Of a stretch of DNA of 64,000 nt, positions 58,105 to 64,000 are shown in pieces. The position numbers were made by a program, and so were the translations under genes. Origin of the DNA: Anaspis maculata (lineage: Eukaryota; Arthropoda; Insecta; Coleoptera; Scraptiidae); NCBI GenBank assembly GCA_949128115.1, contig OX421964.1:31860177-31924176 (forward strand). Reading direction: 5' to 3'. The notes beneath the pieces are model-generated. The model was not told the origin of the DNA. It searched no databases and saw nothing but the letters and a program-made list of their open reading frames with translations. The first letter of the stretch is position 1, and each line of letters opens with the position of its first letter.

Positions 58105-61100
58105 AAGGTAGCAATGGAGATTCGCCACATGGCGGTGGTTTTTTAATTTTGGGAAATACTACTTCGACAGTGGTAGAAATATTGTTGGTAACAGTGCAAA
58201 AGTCAATTGACGAAATCTGGTACTCCGACGATCCTATATCGGAATCTTTCTCTACCTACACCTAATATATGTAGATGGGAAGAATTTTTCATTTTGTTAT
58301 TAGCGTAGATAGATAAGACAAGAACTCGCTTTCATCTTTGACGCAAACTCAATTTTATTTATATTTCTTATAAAATGAGCCGGTGTCAATATACCCTGGC
58401 AGAGAGTCCTCTAGGCCCTACAGCCAGGTATTTTCTAATCAAAAACCGTGCATGCCCTTCACACAGTGTGGGCTTTCAAAGGCCTAATGAGAAACTCCTG
58501 TCTATGGGTTGTTAATATGTGCGCGCTCTTTGCCGTAAATTTCGAACTTGATAGAATTCCTGGGAATCTCCCCGAGAGGTTGTTGAACTTCGCCAACCCG
58601 CCTGGCGGATTTTAATTATTGTTGTCCCGCACCCACAAAAACGCCACTTCCGCGTTTCCTTATTCCTCCCGGCCTCGGCCCCCGGCCAAAGTCGCCTTAT
58701 CTCCACCCGACCGTATTCGGCCATAAACTCGATTTTCTCGCATCATCAAGCTCGACTTGAGTGGTTAATTATCCGGAGCTTCTGATGCCGTCTTTTTCGG
58801 ACACCGCCAAATTCCAGGTTATTCTCAGACTTCCCCGCGCTGGCCGTGGCGCCGAAAACGTTGGCGACGCGTCCGATTGTCGCCGCTTTTATATCGATAA
58901 CTGTCACCTTTTCGGAAATTATTAATATTTCTTTTACATTTGTTTATCCTGTGTCCTCCTCGCCAGTTATATTATGAGATAAAAAAAGAAAAAACCAAAG
59001 GCGGATATGATGCAAAGAATTTGTATCATCATCGTGTTCTACACGTGCGTTATGTGTTCCGTAATTGATGTAAATCGAGGAAATTCCTGAAATTCACGCA
59101 TCAACGCTGCAATTTCTACGCTCCATTATGCATCGATAAAAATGAAGCGCTGAAAACGTTTATATCACGGTTCAGGCTGAAACAGCGTGATTGATCCAAT
59201 CTATACGGAATGGAGCGGTTCTAATCTACCTTTTATTAGTCTAATAACGGCACATGCCTACGTAAAATAAAAGCGTATCACGGTGTTGATGCGTGGATGG
59301 CGCTATTTTTATTACCGTTAACTGATAGTTAAAAGTTAGGGGACAGATTGACACAAGCAGGTACTACTTATATTCATTAGAACAAAGCTATATAAATATA
59401 ATATCATGGAATCCTCTTTTATAAAACAAGAGCTCAAAAGTTGCTAAGAGAATGCAAAACAGAAGTAGGTATTCCGAGGGCGTTAAGTCGGGAAATCTTG
59501 AGGCCCTTGAAATGTCATTATCAATTTTTCTTATGAGGTTCGTTCAAAGTCAGAACCATGTTGCTATACGATAGCTGGCATTTTTCACATGCACGTGGTG
59601 AAGTTTGTTTCCAAAAGAACACGAAATCTATCAAAAAATATAAAATAGTTGTTATTCTAAACATTAGAATAATAATCGCTAGAAAGTTTTTCAAAGTAAA
59701 TAGGTATACGTGTTCCAGTTTGCTCTTGAACTCGATCCCATAACATAAACGGAAGTTTCGCCGGTCAGTCATCATGTTTACGTTAAAGTTGCGGTACAGA
59801 AGCTCATTCGCATGGAAAACAGAAAAGCGATGTTGATTGACTTCTATTGTAATTTCAGTATAAAATATTCAAACAGTTCAGGGGCCCTGACCTTTACATT
59901 TTAATTTGAATTTTTCATTTGGTTTACTTTCATTTTAATATTTTATTACTGAATGAGCCCGTGCAAGAAGTTTGGATTGTTCTTATTGTTATAAGCGCAT
60001 GCAAAGTTCCCCCGAGAGAATTTCCTCTGTTATCCTGATGCTCAGTTCACTGTTCTTTATATTTAGAAATAATGAGCTGGTTACATCACTTCCAGCTTCG
60101 AGCACTACACACAGCTTCGCAAAAGCTCTTACAAAATTTAGAGTTCGGAACGAAAGTACTCAACTTTGGTTTTAAAACCTTCCCGTGGAGACAATATTGG
60201 ATTGAATAATCTCGCATTTTGCCGGGGTCAAAAACCGCAAAAACCTTATAAAGGTAACGCGAAAAACTTGCTTCTTAAGTTTATTGCTTCACTAGAGAGG
60301 AGAGTTGTTGCTCTAAATTAAAATTTACCCCGCAAAGAGGATGCATATTCATGAGCGGCTCCTTTTAAAGTAGCGGCCAATTTAGTGCGAAATCCACCTT
60401 CCAGTTTGTCGAGCTCGCGGTTAATGGTCCAGCAGAAAAACACATCACATCACCATATTGCTTGTTGACTCGTTGTTCCCCAAAGTCAAACAAAATTGAA
60501 ATACCACAGGTTACGACCTTTGGTGGATGAGCCCACTCGAAAGCCCTGTAGGAAAATGTATAGACATATGGGCGCAAGGAATGCCGTGAATTTTTAATAA
60601 TAATACTGCTTCTCTGAATTAGCTATTTACAAAGCCGGATTTTCCTGCTCGTGCATGTAAAATCTGTAGGTAGAGTCTTCCTGTTGCCATCATTTACCCT
60701 TAGTTCGCAACAGTGTAGGCGAAATGAATTCGGAGATCCAGGTATGACCAATGTATTAGGTATTGCGTAATGTGCACCCTATTCTCCACGTCAAATGTTT
60801 AAGGAGTTCGCAACAGAAAGTTGTATAGGTCTTTAAGATCTCTCCATCAGTAGGACAGCTTCTGGAGCTCAAAAGCTTTCTGCATTCTCATGAATTCCAA
60901 AGGGCTAACGTCTTTGGTTTGCTAGAATTCTATGAGATGAGTATAGGAATGCTAAGGTTAAACATGATCTAGGATTTCAACATCTACGTAGGATCTAGAA
61001 TCTATACAAGAATTCTTAGATCCTTGTCTTTAGACCTCTGGAAAAAATGACCTTCAAAAATATCTACTCTAAAATTTGCTGACTCCTATTATCTTCTCTA

Positions 61101-61238
61101 TTGTAGCTAGAGTGTTCAGGAATTTCACCTTGATATCTAGAAATATGTTAAATCACTAGAAATGTTGGAGCTTTGCTTGCTCACTTAATGACCTTATAAT
61201 ATTGTGATTCCTATAGAATTCCTATGCAACTATAGGTA
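58105..61238. other. Non-coding, GC-richer segment 58500-58900
   Basis: No gene recognised. 58500-58900 is richer in GC and CpG than its surroundings (CCGTATTCGGCC, GGCGCCGAAAACG) and could be regulatory or an unannotated 5' exon. No splice sites or start could be assigned. Confidence 0.35.
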
Positions 61239-61504
61239 CACTTGGCAGCAAAAATAGCGCTCACTTGTTTCATGATGAAGACAACAATTTGCTTGGTCTA
61301 CTCTACCGTACTGAGTAGGTAGTAGTGATACTGGTAAAAAGAACACAAAAGGCCGTCGACCGAACACCCGGTTTACCTGGTCCTCTACAAAGGCGGCATT
61401 GCTTTATTCATCTCGAGTACATACCTACCTACTACAGTAGAGCAGACCAAGAAAATAGTCATCTTCGTCATTGATCAAGTGGGCGTTATTTTTGCTGCCA
61501 AGTG
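61239..61504. mobile_element. TA-flanked MITE, 266 bp
   Basis: Left CACTTGGCAGCAAAAATAGC and CTTGGTCTACTCTAC; right GTAGAGCAGACCAAG and GTTATTTTTGCTGCCAAGTG. TA is on both sides. Inverted similarity extends about 80 bases. Confidence 0.87.
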
Positions 61505-62682
61505 TACTTACGCTATAGGTGGGTGAGCAATGCCTAACATCCTACAAATTACAGAGATCCATGAAAGACATCCAAATGCTGTGTACAGATTTTGTACAAT
61601 GTCTTCACGAAATATTTTGCATAATCCTCAGTTGATCTTATGACTTCCTATGAAGTCAATTCAATTCATTTCAATTTATCAATTCCTGCTTTACAGCTTT
61701 GAATGGCTGCCGCCATAACACAACTATTATCCTTATTACAATTCAAAAAAACAATCTTACAACTCATTGAAAACTTAACAGCTCGTATTTTTCTTCTTTT
61801 TTCTTTCTTCCTCCACTCTTCTCATCCATGCCAGACCTCTTCCGTCCTCTTTTAGTATCTCCTTTTCCGACTTCCTATGAAGTTCTTTTTTCAAAATCCG
61901 ACTTTCTTACGACTCCTCAGATCCGCCCAATTCCACTAATAAGTATGGGTATTCATTTATTCAGAACAAATCTCTGGCAAATTTCATTAATATCTCAACC
62001 TGTTAATGAAATATCCATAAAAAAGAACTAATACAAAAGGCAAACTCTGAAGAGCTGTATCTTAGTTAGACTATGAAATCAATTTTGGGAAGAAAAATCG
62101 GAATTTATTAGAAAGAAAGATACTCTGATCATCTTTACTGAGATTACAAGATTCTGAAGTTTCAGTCTTGAAAATTATAATAAGAAGTTGCTTGAAGTGC
62201 CAAAGGTTTAAAAAGTCTCAAGATTGTATTGACCATACAGACGGTGAATATTTTACAGATTTTGTAGATTCTTAAGTTTCTTAGAGATTCTCGAGCTTGA
62301 GAAATTCCTGTATCAATTCAACTGATCTTGAATAGCTCAAGCTCAAATCAAATTCCAAAGATGTCACAGATCCTATGTCTGCTAGAGATTCTAGACCCAT
62401 ACTAAATCTTGAGATACTGGAGACCTTAAAAATCTTAGGGCAGGTATCTCCATCTCCAGATAACTTTGCCTGAAAGTTGATTTATCATAGATACAATTAA
62501 TAATTGAAAAAATTGTTTCCAGGGTGTTTGCCTTCCAGCTTAGAACCAACCGGAAGGTATCTATCTGGTGTGAAAATACCGATCCTTAAACATATTGTAA
62601 CTAATTTCACGACTTTTTTTTATTAGAATATGTAATGAACATTGATTGCAAGAAATTGGTTGAAAGAAATGATTCAGTTCAG
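61505..62682. other. Non-coding, no feature
   Basis: AT-rich with many short AGATTC/TCTAGA-type words; nothing recognised. Confidence 0.45.
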
Positions 62683-62808
62683 TCCTGTTGTGTTCGTAAA
62701 TTGTTTGCTAGTAACCTTACAACCAACCAATGAAAGGTTCCTTGTCATGGCAACTTGTTCGTTAGCAAGACAGATAGCAAACAATCTATACAAACAGAAT
62801 AGGGCTGA
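62683..62808. mobile_element. Palindromic MITE, copy 1
   Basis: GTAAATTGTTTGCTAGTAAC near the left and AGATAGCAAACAATCTATAC near the right are inverted. The outer ends are TTGTGTTCG / ACAGAATAGGGCT-like. Confidence 0.65.
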
Positions 62809-62876
62809 GTGATTGAATGACTGATGATGGTTCAACTAGTGGCTTCTTTATGGTCGAATTATTTTTCCTTCTAACC

Positions 62877-63011
62877 AGCCCTATTATGTTGGTAGATTGT
62901 TTGCTAGCAATCTTGCTAACAAATGAGTTGGGGCATTTTCATTGGTTGTTGCCATAGCAACGTGCTCTTCAGCAAGATTGCCAGCTAACAATTTACGGAC
63001 AGAATAGAGCC
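62877..63011. mobile_element. Palindromic MITE, copy 2
   Basis: GTAGATTGTTTGCTAGCAAT and GATTGCCAGCTAACAATTTA are inverted. Ends AGCCCTATTATGTT and ACAGAATAGAGC. Related to the copy 70 bases away. Confidence 0.7.
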
Positions 63012-63475
63012 GAATCTCCAATTGCCTTTGCCATAGTGGAACCGGATATCAAGGTTGTAATGTTTTTCAACATGCGCAGATAGTCCTAGAGATTTTGCTG
63101 ATTTTACGGATTGTAAAGTTGCCACCGTTGCTGCAGATTCAACAGATTGTATAAACTGGCTGTAGTTTTGAGATATATCTACCCACGTAGAAAAAAGAGA
63201 ATAGCACTGAAAAATTGCCGACTAACGAACAATGTATTCACAAAACATTTCTCGTCCTGTGTTCAATTTTTGAAGTTGTTTAATCTGTTTCACTCTCCAC
63301 CTGAAATTCGTGTGTCGCATGATTCACTGTGCGGCATTGAAAATATTTCTGAACTCACCTCAAAAAACAAATTTAAAAGAAAACAAAAGCATCTATTAAA
63401 TTCTTATGCAATAGATAGAAACCAAGGTACCAATGCCAAGCCAAATTTTTTTTATTGTTGAAACATTTTTGAACT

Positions 63476-63505
63476 TTCTATTTCTATTTCTATTTCTATT
63501 TCTTT
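63476..63505. repeat. (TTTCTA)n microsatellite
   Basis: Five consecutive TTTCTA-type units. Confidence 0.9.
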
Positions 63506-63808
63506 CAAATACATATTTCATTTGATCTATATTTCAAAATCTACATTCAAAGTTATCAACTAATCAATATTACACTAAGAAGTCTATAAGGATCCAGTTC
63601 TCCAGTTTCACAAAAATGGTATAATCAGAATGCTTATGTATCAACTTGAGATAAGCATCAGCATTCCGATACAAAAGCACTGGGAGATTATACCCAGAGT
63701 AAGTGGCTTGAGCTACGTACCTACCGAGTTTATACCATTTTAGAATTCACTCGTGAAACTGGCCCTTAGTTGAATTAATTAAAAAATTTTTAAAAAAGAT
63801 AAACTTAC

Positions 63809-64000
63809 CTCAAAGATGCCGGCAGCTAGGCCCCAGGGAACGATGCACAACAGGGTGGATTTAAGATACTTGAAAAACAGTCCCTCCACGAGAAAACTAA
63901 TTTGCAGCAACAAAATTGTTTTGAAAAGTCACACGGGTCTGGTGGTGCACTCAGGATCTCGGATAGAGCTCGTGTGTACCGGACGCGTATGCGAAAAACT
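63809..64000 (-). other. Putative 5' untranslated exon (probably of the GTPase)
   Basis: Minus strand, ends CATCTTTGAG at a strong GTAAGT donor (63803-63808), and the GTPase's first coding exon has an acceptor three bases before its ATG. No ATG-started frame reads through. One frame, open after a TGA, would give a hydrophobic segment (STLLCIVPWGLAAGIF), so a coding exon of another gene cannot be excluded. It continues beyond the window. Confidence 0.45.

Noticed and set aside
58512..58724. Arg-rich 70-codon minus-strand frame
   Set aside because: Compositional effect of a locally GC-rich segment.
1..64000. CRISPR arrays, rRNA or tRNA genes
   Set aside because: No spaced direct-repeat array or ribosomal sequence seen, and no tRNA cloverleaf noticed by eye; a covariance-model scan was not possible here.

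Overview
This is a stretch of an insect-like nuclear genome: AT-rich, intron-containing genes with GT-AG splice sites, many non-LTR retrotransposon remnants and a very high load of small inverted-repeat DNA elements. The frequent short words of the GTAGGTAC/TACCTACC type and the element load would fit a hemipteran (for example a whitefly), but that placement is inference. I recognise two host genes, both on the minus strand, separated by about 38 kb of repeat-rich DNA.

Left edge (122-4902): the 5' three quarters of a 2',5'-phosphodiesterase 12 (PDE12) gene. It has four coding exons whose splice phases join exactly (758+128+163+289 nt = 446 codons). The last part of the catalytic domain lies beyond base 1. 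Its first intron (3.3 kb) carries several palindromic elements.

Middle (about 5000-42900): a transposon graveyard. It contains two hAT-type elements with perfect 8-bp target duplications, one carrying a nested solo LTR; two other LTR copies of the same family; a piggyBac-like TTAA element; several Tc1/mariner-like TA elements; large foldback elements (8021-10060, 15524-16865, 19868-21910, 39781-41385), three of them with their arms close together; remnants of a CR1/Jockey-type LINE family (11641-12540, 29109-31660, 38857-39238); and an RTE-type LINE tail (24760-25190). I found no host coding gene here that I can support.

Right part (42989-56044, probably to the window end): a small Ras-superfamily GTPase of the RERG/RASL type. 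Its four coding exons give exactly 235 codons plus stop, with a 9.7 kb second intron. A donor-bounded exon at 63809-64000 is a good candidate for its 5' untranslated exon. The G1 (GKANVGKS) and G4 (NKSD) motifs are intact, but the G3/DxxG motif is replaced by DVCSCE. Upstream of the first coding exon is a three-copy tandem array of about 250 bp (57234-58104). Its first copy is interrupted by a 117-bp element, and the other copies act as empty-site controls.

The two host genes have no evident functional link. PDE12 acts on 2',5'-oligoadenylate and poly(A) RNA; the GTPase family is involved in growth-related signalling. The most unusual feature is the density and nesting of palindromic elements, which would fold into long hairpins if transcribed.
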